NCBI GenBank assembly: GCA_011037195.1
Contig: JAAEAF010001522.1
Location: forward strand, 59,725 to 123,724
Direction of reading: 5' to 3'
From: Triatoma infestans
Lineage: Eukaryota; Arthropoda; Insecta; Hemiptera; Reduviidae
DNA: 64,000 nucleotides
Part shown: in pieces, positions 11,510-22,847 of the stretch
How the letters are laid out: every line of letters starts with the position of its first letter
Position numbering within the stretch: position 1 is the stretch's first letter
The notes under the pieces: model-generated
Told to the model about the DNA's origin: nothing
Databases searched by the model: none
The model's input: only the letters and a program-made list of their open reading frames with translations
Program-made: the position numbers and the translations under genes

Positions 11510-11843
11510 ACAAAATTTGCCGACAAGGGGTATCAGTTACATGTAGTTACTTGGAGAGTAGCGACTCCACGGGTCACCAAGGACACAAACTAGGGGCTCC
11601 CATCCTAGTTAACTGGCGTAAGTCAAGGGAGAAGGAAGTGATAGCGCGCTGGATTAGCAACGCGGAGGTCTCGTGTTCGAATCCGGCATGTTACCCTTAG
11701 ATTTCTCGTCCTAGAAGTCTCTACAGCTCACTATCGGTGGTACGCAGTGTTGTCTGTACCTACAGAACACTGCTCGGAGGCCGGCGGACTCCGGGAGACA
11801 CAATAGGTCGCAGTACAATAATCCCCTATAACAATCTAATTAA
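11510..11843 (+). mobile_element. tRNA-derived SINE, long-headed form with I/R1-like LINE tail
   Basis: Ten-base direct repeats CAAAATTGTA at 11500-11509 and 11844-11853 mark the ends. The first 130 bp are an extra 5' module (ACAAGGGGTATC, then GTTACTTGGAGAGTAGCGAC), also present at the 5' end of the 18.5-kb copy. Next comes the tRNA-like promoter: A box TAGCGCGCTGG at 11642-11652 and a near-perfect B box GTTCGAATCC at 11675-11684, with 22 bp between them, as in a tRNA. The central body (CTTAGATTTCTCGTCCTAG, ACAGCTCAC) matches the 5.3-kb SINE. The tail, ACACAATAGGTCGCAG then CCCCTATAACAATC, resembles the LINE 3' end at 39.9 kb. Confidence 0.88.
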
Positions 11844-11853
11844 CAAAATTGTA

Positions 11854-12419
11854 GGGATGAAAATTTACGATATCTATTTTGTGAAGATTTACCTAGCCAG
11901 GTTTTAAAGAGGATGAATCAACAAAAAAGGAACGCAACATGTTTGGCATTCATCTATACAGATTCGGTTAGTTTCAGTACTTTGGAACTTAGTCAACTTG
12001 TAGAATTTATAATTTTATCATTTAAAACGATTTTTGAGGAACGGACACAAGAAAGGTACTAAAAAAAGAAAGGTAAAAAATCTGACATTTTCTTGTTTGA
12101 ATTCTCAAGTTTAGACAATGTGAAAGTTCCGAACTATTGTTTTATTCCATGGAGTGGACTAGCTGCTTCATCGGGGATCATAACGTCATTGCGGGTATCT
12201 AACTCTGCACTATGAACTGACACTCCAAGCTTTCACACAATAAATATAGGGCCGTCTGCAGAGCTAGTAGATTCGCATACTACTTGATTTGGCGTCGCTA
12301 ACTTGTAATGTAGTTTCGAACATTTCTCACAGCCAATCAGTCTTCTTGTCAAACTTGTAGGTGCTTTTCATTACAGTACATTTAAAAATCATTTAACAAA
12401 TTGTGCCCTTTTTCTGGGA
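11854..12419. other. No gene recognised
   Basis: The sequence is AT-rich with no recognisable element. The fragment at 12230-12330 (GGGCCGTCTGCAGAGCTAG) is GC-richer but unassigned. Confidence 0.45.
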
Positions 12420-12442
12420 GTTGCGTGTTACCAACGATATGT

Positions 12443-12598
12443 TGTTTACAAATGAGGGAGAAAGTGTTGGTATCGGATCAAATTTTCAAAATTGAGTTTT
12501 CACCGAAAATCCATGTTTTGAGGTCCCCTGAATACGAAAAAAATGTTATTAGCAAATGGTCTGGATGTGCGACTTTGCTGATGCAATTTTTTAGTTCT
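12443..12598 (+). repeat. Dispersed repeat copy, head module
   Basis: ATCGGATCAAATTTTCAAAA and TTGAGTTTTCACCG, then CATGTTTTGAGGTCCCCTGA, match the head module at 42.5, 59.9 and 62.6 kb. It is followed directly by GTGCGACTTTGCTGATG from the inner module. A LINE fragment begins at its right edge. Confidence 0.7.
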
Positions 12599-12599
12599 T

Positions 12600-13403
12600 C
12601 ACATCCAGGAAATGGTCGAATCCTCTCTATCACCTTTCTGCTGCATAGAGGCGGGTGTTCCTCAAGGGAGCATCTTAGGTCCGCTGCTATACATGATAGA
12701 TACCCTTGCAGCTCCTAAAACCATTCTCTCTACCTATGCTGATGGTATCAGTATTGCAATCTTCTCCTCTCTCTGGTAAGTTCTCACAAAAACTTGCAAA
12801 ACTATCTCTCAAAAAATTAAATTACAGCTTTACTAAGTGGAGCAAATGAGAGCAAATTCAGCATTTTACATTTACCCTCCGTAAAAATACCTTTCCCTCC
12901 TCTATATTACAACCAAAGACCTCTTCCAACTTCTGTTGTTGTCCTTCATCTTGAACTATACTTCCACAAACGACTAACATGGAATTCTCATACGCAATTT
13001 AAACGTCGAGAAATGAACTCACATTACAGACAATCAAAGAGGCTATTAGACAGCAGATCGCGACTGTCACTAGAGAACAAACGACTGATATATAACACAA
13101 TAATTAAACAATCTGGACCTATGGGGTTCTGCCAAACATCTTACGAGTCCATCGTACTTCAATCCATTGCCAATTCTTCGAACTATTGTCAATGCTCCCT
13201 ACTATGTCTCTAACCAAACTATTCACAATTACGTCAATATCCCCTTCTTATCTGATGTAATCAAAGCCTACTATCAAAAACTCCACAAACTTTTTTCCTC
13301 CCACTGAAATCCTCTAATCAGCCACCTTTCATCCCTAACTCTTCCTGACAATCCTCCCAGATATTTCAAACGCCAATGGCCTCGTGATTTACTCAACTGC
13401 TAA
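12600..13403 (+). pseudogene. Jockey-like non-LTR retrotransposon, C-terminal RT fragment
   Basis: Across shifted frames the sequence reads EAGVPQGSILGPLLY (RT motif B region) at about 12645-12690, then STYADGISIAIF at about 12730, where the polymerase YADD box has become YADG. The thumb and C-terminal region follow: MNSHYRQSKRLLDSRSRLSL from 13013, NKRLIYNTIIK, a YG-containing segment, then YFKRQWPRDLLN just before a TAA at 13401. The 5' two thirds are missing (no endonuclease, no motif A), typical of 5'-truncated LINE copies. At least three frameshifts. Jockey superfamily is inferred from the C-terminal NPP-RYFKRxWPRDLL pattern. Confidence 0.85.
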
Positions 13404-16400
13404 AATTTCTTTTCTCTCTTTGGAACTTACTATGGATACTTCTGGGTACTTGTACCTACTAGGTAACTTCTCCTTTATATTTTCGACTTTCTCAGTGCAA
13501 ACATTAAGCGAATGACCCAGCTTCTCAAATAAATTTAGATTTCAATGACATAGGATCAACGAGTAAAGTACTGTTTCAATACACATTTAGAACTATAGTA
13601 TGAAACACTCATCCGTCTTTCTCTTACACTTCTTAATACAATTATATATAAAATGGCAAATTTGGCTCCATTTGGTCTTAAATTAAGTGTAAAGAGGATA
13701 ACTAGTAGAATGGTGTGATCATTATATTATAGCCCAGTAGACAGTACAAACAACATTGAACCAACCACATACTTATAACCTCCAAAATTTAATGCCACAA
13801 AGCGGTCCGCAGAACTGTCAGAAGTCAATTTTTTTTTTCGGAAAGATGATACAAGCATAAATGATAGGTTTATACTTGGGCATTCAAGTTTAAAGGAAAT
13901 GGGAATAGTTGTTTTCGAGGAAATTGCAAGAAACTCAAAAGCCCATTCTGTAAAGTCGCAATTCCCCTCTATAGATTTTCTTCAAATCTGAAATTCCACC
14001 ACCAATGCTCCTGTTTATTATATAGGTGTAATTATACCAAAGTGGTACTTTAGAAGAAAGCTTAATGTTCCCCCCACTACTCACCCAAAAAAATCATTTT
14101 TCCCGGGAAAATGTTTCAAATAAAAGTGACAGGTTATTTATTATGTGTGCGTAGACAGTATATGAACTTTAAGAAAATCTCGCAGTCTTTACGATAAAAT
14201 CGAAAAAAATAGAAAACAAAAAAGAACCATTAAATATTGCACTGTATGGTTGGAAATATTATATACGTGTATATATAAAATGTATATATCTCTGTGTGTA
14301 TGTGTTTATGCAGACCATATTGTGTACCCAAGTGATATAAAAACTCATTGTTGAAAATTTCAATTTTATATTATTAAAATTTCAAAGATAATAAAGTAAA
14401 ACTGGTTTGTATGAGAACAGAACATGTATTCTAAAACTAAGATGTCGCAGAAAGTTCAAAATTAATAAAAGTTCAAATAAATAAGTTCAATAAATTAATA
14501 AAGTTCAAAATTCCATTGGGATATAGCGGGCCAACTGACAACGTTTCTATTAAATTCCGTTAATAAAAGTTCATTTTTTTTTTTTTCAGAATTTCGTTGA
14601 AAACGGCTGATATTCGGTTAAATCCCTATATAAATTTACTAGTTATTACCTTTAATAGACATTTTTTCAGCGACTATTGTGCATTTCAATATACTCTGCT
14701 GTTATCCGGATGGATTAGTAATATCTTAAAACTATATATATATAAACTAATATACTATAACTAATATAAACTATATATATATATATATATATATAAACTA
14801 ATATCTTAAAACTATATATATGTTGCACAAATTTCTAGTTTGGAGAAAATTGGGTGTTGAGGTATAATGAGATGATCGTAAAGTATATTCTTTTTTTTAA
14901 AAAAAATATTATTATGGGCGAATCGATAGGAGATATTTATTTCTAATTAAATGTATTTCATAATTATAAACTATAAAAAAAAAAAAAAAAAAATCTACGT
15001 CAGCACGCACTAACTATTGATTTAACGAAACTCAGATATGTTTCATTCTTAATAATCTTGCACAGATTTTTAAAAAAAATGACTAAAATATAAATATATG
15101 TATATGTCATAATTTAATAAAACATAAAATAAAATGTAATGAAGAAAAAATGATTAAACCAACTTTATTATCTTCTTCGGTTTAGTCAATTCATTGTAAA
15201 ACTGGCAGTTGTGAAATGACACTCTCACACTGCGGTCTATATTTCACTAATATGGAATTTTTCTGCCCAAATAGTTGCCATTAAAAATACATAATATAGA
15301 TGGCGTTAGGGTTACATGTTGCTCTTCTCCGAGTAGCTGGTGTTATATAATTACAGATATTATACTCTCTTGTCTAGTAGTCAAGGCCTTTATCAACAAC
15401 ATTTGAAATCTAACGTAACAGATTATCCAGAGCCTCTTAAAACAATAGTGCTAACTTAATACCAAGTTTAAAGAAAGTAGATGGCGCCGTTTCTAGATAA
15501 CTATTCTTCTGTAAAGTCATTCTCTGGTAGAGATTTTCTTCAAAATGAAATTCTAGCAACGCTAATAATATGGCTTAATAAAATAAAGATAACATCAGTA
15601 AATATTACAGATTTTGAAGTGGCAAGGAACATTAAAATATATATTTCAGTTTCGACCGAATATTTCGACCTTAAGTTTCGATTATATATCGAATATATAT
15701 TTCGATATATAATCAGTTTCGAAAATTTGACAAGATCGCAATAATTCCGCTTACAGCAGTAAGGGATAGTAAAAAAGTATAAACTACCATTCTATATAAT
15801 ATCACAATAAAATGATTTGTGAATGTGTTTGTTATTTAAGAATACGACGTCGGTGATCTATCGTTTGATTAATTACCAGTTAAAGTAGAAACGTTATCCC
15901 CTGGCGTACCGTACAGAACAAGCCTACTACTGAATATAAAATCCACAACGTCATCCTACCCATAAGATGGCGCCACAGCATTTTTCCATTCGCCAGATCA
16001 ATACAAGTAGTGAAATCTATGGGCAAATGCTGAAAGCTAATGGCTTAGTGTCGATGTTTTTTTGTTTCCGGGAGCGGACATATTTAAGTAGACAATTTCA
16101 GCTGTGCTATAAAGTTTAGACTACGCAATAAACAAAAAATCTAAGAAATACTTTCATTACAATATAACTTGATAATTTCAGATATAGATACAGACGTACA
16201 GAGGTCACTGCGTCTAAAAAAAAATTTATATACTATAACTCTCTTATGTATTTATATTTTGTAATAAATGTAGACATGTATAAAGTATAGTAGAAATAAG
16301 CAGGTTGAAATGGGCTATAGCTTGTAGATGCACTCATCAGCTATCTCGGCACAGGCCCTATCTGTCAGTTTGGGGTGGTCAATTTAAGTACTATTCGTGA

Positions 16401-17540
16401 TCGTATGCTGGGATACAACCCAGATCTTATTTAGGTTGCCTCAACAAGGTTTCAGTCAAAATCCATATACCGGAAGTGCGACTTTACTAAATGATTTTTT
16501 CCCTTTTAGTGACTTTCTCGAAATGACTTTCTCGAATTCGGCCCCAACCAATCCTTGTATATTATCTACATACACAAATGTCATTACTGATGTTTGAAAA
16601 TTTTTTCTGGTGATTGATTGGTTTCTGTGGCAATGGTAACGTTAAGCTTTCATCTAAAGTACCAATTCAGTACAACTTAGGGATCATTACCTAAATAATA
16701 TTAAGATATATTAGAAGCATTGCTAGGATTTCAAATTTGAAGGAAATAGGTTGACCGAAAGTGAGATTTTACAGTATTGGTGTGTGAGTTTTTGAAATTT
16801 TCTCGAAATCGGTTAGATCGATTTTCTTCAAACTTGGAATATTAAATGCACAGATAAATACGTATAATTTTTATTAGATACATTTATCAGAAAAAAATTG
16901 ACTTTAAAATTTTTTGGGGCCTGTCAGTTAGGTTAGGTTAAATCCTTACTAACTGCGGCTACAAGCTTTTAATTAGGGTAGAGGACGTTCCACACAAGTC
17001 CGTTCAGATAAATAACTTTAATCCCCTGTCACCTTTCTTAATGGCCAGCCCTACTAAACATTGTAAACGTTGCAATTTTAAAGAAAATTAGTTAATAAAA
17101 TTTTATTAATTGGAGTAAGAGAAAGTCATTATGAGTGTTTGAGAAGAAATCTGTAGGAATATAAATGGGTGAATGAGTGCGATCTGAAAAATCAGAGCAA
17201 GTTCAAAATTGAAATTCCATATTGGAATACCAAGAATTACAATAGAAAGGTTTTGGTTGAATCTGTTAACTTAATCTATGGTTAACGGCAGTACGTATGT
17301 GTGTATGTAATACAATTAAATATAAAAATTCTATGTTTTTGTAATAAATAAGAAAAAGTCTTTTGTTTGTTTACACCAGATTTCTTTTTATCTTAAATCA
17401 AATAAATGTATGAAGTAATCAATCACGTCATCTGATGATTAATTTTTAGAAAATTACGTTTTTTTCTCTTAAATACATTAAAAGGAGGAATTAATTTGCT
17501 GATGCCTAGAATAGAAAATAGAAAGGGGAGGGTCACAACG
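13404..17540. other. No gene recognised; repeats, TA-rich runs and one hairpin
   Basis: Degenerate dispersed-repeat copies lie at about 13830-14240, 15480-15570 and 16420-17160. TA-rich low-complexity DNA at 14700-14830 includes a duplicated CTAATATCTTAAAACTATA. An A run lies at 14977-14993. A 13-bp perfect hairpin pairs GATTATATATCGA at 15680-15692 with its complement at 15702-15714. I see no host exon. Confidence 0.5.
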
Positions 17541-17544
17541 GCTC

Positions 17545-18225
17545 AAATCACCGCGACCAAAATGGATCCCGGCTAACTTAAGTTAAATGCTGGCTCAGGG
17601 CATGTATGCGTCTCTATTCACAAGCAGGTACCGCCAAAGCCGCCTGAGAAGCGCCTCCGTATAGCTCGCTGCCGCGGGTGATTCAGGAAACTCTTTCTCA
17701 AGTTAGCAGGAGGCCCACATAGGACACTGAACGGTGTTTTTTCCACTCGGATCTCCCTGAGCTTGCGCTCACACCCCCCCAGTGAAGCCATCGCCTCAAA
17801 AGAGAAGGAAAAGAAGAGCGATTTTTTAAGTAAATGGAACGATGTTTCTTCCTCAGTCAAGCAATACCTATAATCACCATTATTGGCCCGACACATGTTT
17901 GCGGAGGCTACATTACCAGCCAACACACCCATCAAAATCTGCTTCAGCAGTCTGTTGTAAGAATTTGCGAGGATCCCCTAATGAACTCTTTCGCAGGCCA
18001 GTAGTATTTCTCCATCACGTCTCTGAATTGATGCGAACCTAGGAAGTAAAACGTGATTTTGTTTCTGCCCTGGGAACACCGCAGAAAGATTCCGGGCCCA
18101 TAATGTGTGTGCCTGAACCTTCTAAGGCCAATTCTTGTTGTCCCCACATCCTGCATGCCCTTGCAACCATGATGAGTGAACTTATTAGAGTTTCCAGCTC
18201 CTACTGGTGCCTTCATTACAGTAAT
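17545..18225 (-). pseudogene. I/R1-like LINE, C-terminal fragment after RNase H
   Basis: On the minus strand, frames from about 18225 downwards read GPESFCG (the linker after RNase H; the LINE at 39.4 kb has GPEPFCG), then AKEFIRG, then LKQILMGVLAGN, then CRYCLTEEETSFHLL near 17860, a zinc-knuckle-like segment whose final Cys is lost. It ends in GGTCGCGGTG and a CCCTCCCC stretch, similar to the 3' ends of the 39.9-kb LINE and the long SINEs. The region is GC-richer than its surroundings. It is 5'-truncated and frameshifted, from the same broad clade as the LINE at 38.6-40.0 kb. Confidence 0.7.
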
Positions 18226-18542
18226 TAGAGGGTTGTCACGGAAAAGAGATTAGACAGAGGAAATGTGTCGCTTTCTGTTGAATATAAGAATAATAAACAG
18301 TATTTTATAGAGATATAAACAAACATTAGCTATAGATTTGTAGAGCTGTATAACGTCTGGAAGAAAACGTCACCGGCCAACAAGTTACTTCTAATTTTGA
18401 AAGTATAAGTTAATTAATTTAAGCAAGATCACTTCTACTGCGATAGGAGTGAGGAGCATCTATCTGGTTGTAAGATAATGTAAGTTTTAGAACAATTTTA
18501 GAAGGAAGGTGAGCAATGAAATATCTATGACGACGGTATTTA

Positions 18543-18962
18543 GATTGTCATAGGGATCATTGCACTGCGACCTGAAGATCTATTGTGCCCCCGGAGCCTT
18601 TTCAGTGCACTGCCGGCCTCCGAGCAATGTTCTCTAGCTATAGACAACACTGCCCATTACCGGACGGTGAGCTGTAGAGTCTCCTAGGAAGAGAAAATCT
18701 AGGGGCAGCATACTGGATTTGAACCCGGGACCTCCACGATGCTAATCCAGCGCTAGTACTGAGCCTTCTCCCTTGGCCAATTAATTAGGGACGGAGAACC
18801 TAGTTTGTGTACTGTGTTTGTCCTTGTCTGTAAAGTGTAGAATGTCTGTAGTTTAAGTGTATTGTGTACTGTTCTGATAAGTGCAAGGAGTACTGAGCTG
18901 TGGTAACCCGTACGGTCGCTACTCCCCAAGTAACTGCATGAAACAGATACCCCTTGCGGGCA
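18543..18962 (-). mobile_element. tRNA-derived SINE, long-headed form, about 420 bp
   Basis: It is flanked by 13-bp direct repeats with one mismatch (ACGACGGTATTTA at 18530-18542, ACGATGGTATTTA at 18963-18975). On the minus strand the order is 5' module (GCAAGGGGTATCTG, GTTACTTGGGGAGTAGCGAC), an 85-bp stretch absent from the 11.5-kb copy, tRNA-like region with B box GGTTCAAATCC, shared body (CCCTAGATTTTCTC, CCTAGGAGAC, ACAGCTCACCG), and the tail CACAATAGATCTTCAGGTCG then CAGTGCAATGATCCC. This is the best-preserved SINE in the window. Confidence 0.88.
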
Positions 18963-19361
18963 ACGATGGTATTTAAGTTAGCAAAACCATGCGGTACATC
19001 CATCTTGAGCTCAAAAAGACTAGATATAACACGAAAAATCTGACTTACAAAACAGTTGCTTTCTCTGTAGCATCCTCTGATTGATTCATTTCGACACTTG
19101 TAGAATGCAACTTCCATTACGCTCATATAACCTATAAGTTATAAATAGCGTAAGATTCCTAGTATTGTTGAAGATGTTGAGATTCTTATAGCAAGAGGAA
19201 AATTAAAGCCAACAACTCCTTTTTATTTTTTTGTAATTAGGTCGATACGTCCTGTTCTGTTCAGTGAATGAAAAAATGCAATTTGTGAAAACCAGAAGGA
19301 ATTGTCACTAATCCATTGCTGGTCGCCACTATGTAATATTAGGATCTTCATTAAATGCCTT

Positions 19362-19424
19362 CTAACGGGGGAATTGGCTCTTCAGCCTACGCCACCGCGA
19401 CACCCCAAGGATCTATTGTGGCAC
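19362..19424 (-). mobile_element. 63-bp LINE/SINE 3' end insertion with 13-bp TSD
   Basis: The perfect direct repeat CATTAAATGCCTT occurs at 19349-19361 and 19425-19437. The 63 bases between read, on the minus strand, CACAATAGATCC then a TCGCGGTG core and CCCCCGTTAG, the same order as the tail of the long SINEs and the 39.9-kb LINE. This is an extremely 5'-truncated retroposition event. Confidence 0.75.
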
Positions 19425-19437
19425 CATTAAATGCCTT

Positions 19438-20105
19438 ACTAAAATTTCAAATGTCAAGAAAATTGGTCAAGTGCAAGTGCGAACAGACTTCTCAAAAATA
19501 ACTCCAACGAAATTTTTACTCCAACTACATCTTCGAATAAACTTTGTTTTTAATTTTTCCTAATTATTGATTTCTGGCGAGTTCTAGGGTATCTGTGAAG
19601 AAGTGGCATAGGATAAAAATTATTGTCCTGCAACTTTGAACCGTATGCACTTTTATAGCTTACACCTGATATTAGACAATTAAAGTGCAACAAAAATGTG
19701 GGCTTTTGTCAGATCTCTTTAAAAGAATAAAAGAAATCATAACTTTATGAAGTGAATAACGAAGAACAATAATTAGAATTATGCAAATCTAATAAAAAAA
19801 AAAAAATCCGTTAATAAGACCAGTTTACATTGACGCCCTCTATTTATGAATTAAGTAAAGATGCATCATCATATGCAAAAACCAGACGGAGCAATCTTTT
19901 CAAACCGGGCGTCAATGAAACCAGTTATATATACATAAATATAAGTTTGAACACACTTCCTATAACAATTTTTTGACATAAATAGCAATAAATAAATTGA
20001 GATTGAGTAATATACCGTCTAAAAATAATCTCCTCGAAACTGTTTTCAAGAAAATAAAAAAATCAAGTATACAAACAAAATTTGATCAGAAAAGCTCCAG
20101 CGGTT
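19438..20105. other. No gene recognised
   Basis: Short dispersed-repeat pieces lie near 19440-19520 (AAATTGGTCAAGTGCAAGTG). The rest is AT-rich with no recognisable feature. Confidence 0.45.
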
Positions 20106-20340
20106 CTGGGGGGAAGTGAAACGTTAGGGCTCGTCCATTATATCTCTAATTCTACGGGAGCTGAGACATAGAGTTCCCAACCATAATATTTCTAGTTATG
20201 AGGAACTGAGGCATTAGGGTTTCCCATCTATAATATATCTAGTTCTGTGGAAGGTGAGACGTTTGGGTTTTTCTAACTATATAATCTCTAGTTGTGGGTG
20301 AGCTGAAACGTTAGGCTTCCCCCACTATATATCGCTAAAT
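20106..20340 (+). repeat. Degenerate tandem repeat, about 47-bp unit, five copies
   Basis: Copies start at 20106, 20152, 20198, 20245 and 20294. Each holds a G-rich start, GAGACGTTAGGGTTTCCC-like middle and TATAATATATCTAGTT-like end, with roughly 25-35% divergence between copies. It is an old array. Confidence 0.8.
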
Positions 20341-20639
20341 AGATTCCATCACCAGGTGGAAGTTGAGGGTGGCGTAGCAATTAGTCTTTTTTTAATAAGT
20401 TAACAATCAAAAAACAAACAAATTTAATGGTAATAATTAATTGGTTTTCCTTTAATTTTTTATTAAAAAAAAAATTGTCAATCAGAGCTGACGAGGATTC
20501 CATAAAAGAAACTTACTCACCTGATCTGTTTTAACCCTAGGAGGTTGCATGTATTTCCGATAGGTAGGTATTTTCGTAATTTAGAAAATTTAACGATATT
20601 CCATTATCCTAACAGCTATATATATATAACTGTAAATTT

Positions 20640-21938
20640 CTGTGCTTGTAATTTTTTACTTGGAATAGTGTACAAATCGTTATCCATTCTAATAAGTAAG
20701 AAATTAGTGGAGTGGTCTGAAAAAATCCTTGGAGATTATCAATCTGGTTTCAGAGCTGGTAGATCGACAGTGGATAACATATTTTCATTACGCCAGATGT
20801 TAGAAAAGTCTTATGAATATGATGTGGACTTGTTCCATTTGTTCATTGTTTTTAAACAAGCGTATGATAGTGTGGATTGGGAAACGCTCCTCAAAACGAT
20901 GATAAGACTGGGAATACCTCAAAAGTTAGTCAGGCTGACAAGGATGACACTTTCAGGCAGCAAATGCAAAGTGTCTTTTTACGGCTATTTATCAGAGGAG
21001 TTCACGGTAACAAATGGGTTGAGACAAGGAGATCCACTATCGCCAATCCTATTTAACATGACATTAGAATTGGCTGCAAGACCTATTAGAACGAATGCGA
21101 ATGGAACCATTTATAATAGGCTCACACAACATATGGCATATGCCGATGATGTCCACCTTGTTGCCAGGAGCACAAATTCTTTATCAGGTGCTCTCCAAGA
21201 ATTCGAGGAAGCCGCTTGGGCCACCGCATAAACGATAACAAAACAGTTTTCATGAATTCCTCCAGAAATCCACAAGAGTTGGAGCCGATGTTCCTAACGG
21301 GAGGTCATTCCTTTAAGGTGGAAAGCCTCTTTAAATATCTGGGAGCCTGGATTACAAATAATAATGATGTAAAAGAAGACATCAAGGCAAGGCTAGCAGC
21401 TGGTAGCAGATGTTTCTATGCCTTAAGAAACCCGCTAAAGTTCAGGTCCTTCTCTCTCGAGACAAAGGCTATCATTTATAAGAGTATTATTAGACCCGTG
21501 GTAGCATACGGAAGTGAGACTTGGGTTCTGACTAAGGATAGCGAAGTCAGACTTAATGTCTGGGAACGCAAAATCCTGTGAGCCATATATGGCCCAATAT
21601 GCGAAAACGGAGTATGGCGAATTCTCATTCCATGAAGCCAAGAGCTTCGAGATCTTTATAGGGACGTTGACTTGGTGACCTTCATAGAGAAAAGTAGACT
21701 CCGATGGCTAGGTCACGTTGAAAGGATGCCGGCACAAAGACTAACACGTCGACTTATGTGTGGGAAACCTGGAGGAAGAAGGAAAACAGGGAGACCGAGA
21801 AAAAGATGGCTTGACGACGTGGAAGAGGACCTGAGACAGATGGGGGTGACGAGATGGACAGGAGTGACTGGAATTCTCTAATTGAGGAGGCCTTGGTCCC
21901 TGGAGGACTGCAGTGCCAACCAGTAAGTAAGTAAGTAA
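20640..21938 (+). pseudogene. RTE-like non-LTR retrotransposon, 5'-truncated RT and C-terminus
   Basis: The first frame, to 21231, reads DYQSGFRAGRSTVDNIF, then FKQAYDSVDW (RT motif A), GLRQGDPLSPILFN (motif B) and AYADDVHLVA (motif C, YADD intact). A frameshift leads to the frame at 21216-21581 with SFKVESLFKYLGAWI and YGSETWVLTKDSEVRLNVWE. Another leads to LRWLGHVERMPAQRLTRRL and GRPRKRWLDDVEEDL at 21672-21881, and the natural C-terminus lies in a third frame, ending at a TAA inside the 3' tail. The tail is a short GTAA repeat at 21923-21938, as RTE elements often end in short tandem repeats. In motif A the first catalytic Asp is Val (FIVFKQAYDS), which should abolish polymerisation. The endonuclease is missing. 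Confidence 0.88.
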
Positions 21939-22845
21939 TTTTTACTAACTTCTTTTTGGGCTATATCTGTCTAGCTTTGCCTCACTCAGTTTGAGAAGGG
22001 ATCATCATTAGTCCGCGGAAGTTCATGTGCATTATTCGAGATCCACGGTCAAACTTGGTGGGAAGTTTAGAATAAAAGAAATTAAATTTTGTGCAACGTT
22101 CGTTGTTGTAGTACATTCCGAGTTTCGTTGTGATAGGGTGGCCATTGGTTTTGGTAAAAACCGATGTTTGAGCCAGGTTTAAAGGATATCCCAGAGTGGT
22201 TTATTGATTTTGATCATTTGCCAGCTTGTGGAACGAGAAGAAAACCTGATGAAATTCATCGACTATCGTTAATAAAAAAAAAAAAAACAGAATTCTCTCC
22301 TCCAGAAGTACTAAGGATATCGATGACCATAATTGATTGCAATAGCAACTTTTATTTTAATAAACATTTTCCAATGTATGTTGTGTATTGAAGTATCGTA
22401 AAAAAACAATAACAGAATGCCGAAGAGTGAGTGACTATGTTTTAAAGAGAGTATGCAGATCAAACACCTTATACGTGATAATTCTACTTCTGCCTCAGAA
22501 AGGCTGCGGGGAATTCCGCGAGGTTTTGGCGAAAATATAAGTTGGCTAACATGATGCTCTTATTATACAAATATTTCCTAGGCAATATCTTATATTAGAA
22601 AAATAATTGGCATTAAAAGAAGACATGAAAACTGGAACTTACGAACAAAAAACAAATATTTTATTATCAGGAAAATTCTAAAATTCAATTGCATTAAGAC
22701 TGGATTCACTTCTGGTAATGTGGCACCAATATATCTATTACAATGGGTCACTGAAAGAAAAAAAAATTAAATATATTATTTTTCAATAGCGTTTCAATTT
22801 TCACGAATCAAAAATTTTCTAGATTTTTTTTTTAGCAGCAATAAG
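21939..22845. other. No gene recognised
   Basis: A 75-codon frame at 22164-22391 is preceded and followed by ordinary AT-rich sequence and contains a 14-A run. It could be the 3' end of an unidentified retroposed sequence, but I cannot assign it. Confidence 0.4.
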
Positions 22846-22847
22846 AA

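Noticed and set aside
11642..11715. A functional tRNA gene
   Set aside because: The A and B boxes are good, but no acceptor stem can be formed and the sequence continues into a SINE body bounded by target-site duplications.
15680..15714. The 13-bp AT-rich hairpin as a structured RNA
   Set aside because: Such hairpins are expected often in TA-rich low-complexity DNA, and there is no supporting context.
18721..18790. A minus-strand tRNA gene
   Set aside because: It is the same tRNA-derived head of a SINE, with flanking target-site duplications.
22164..22391. A 75-codon open frame that might be a small gene
   Set aside because: It includes an A run translated as lysines and shows no family signature or splice context.
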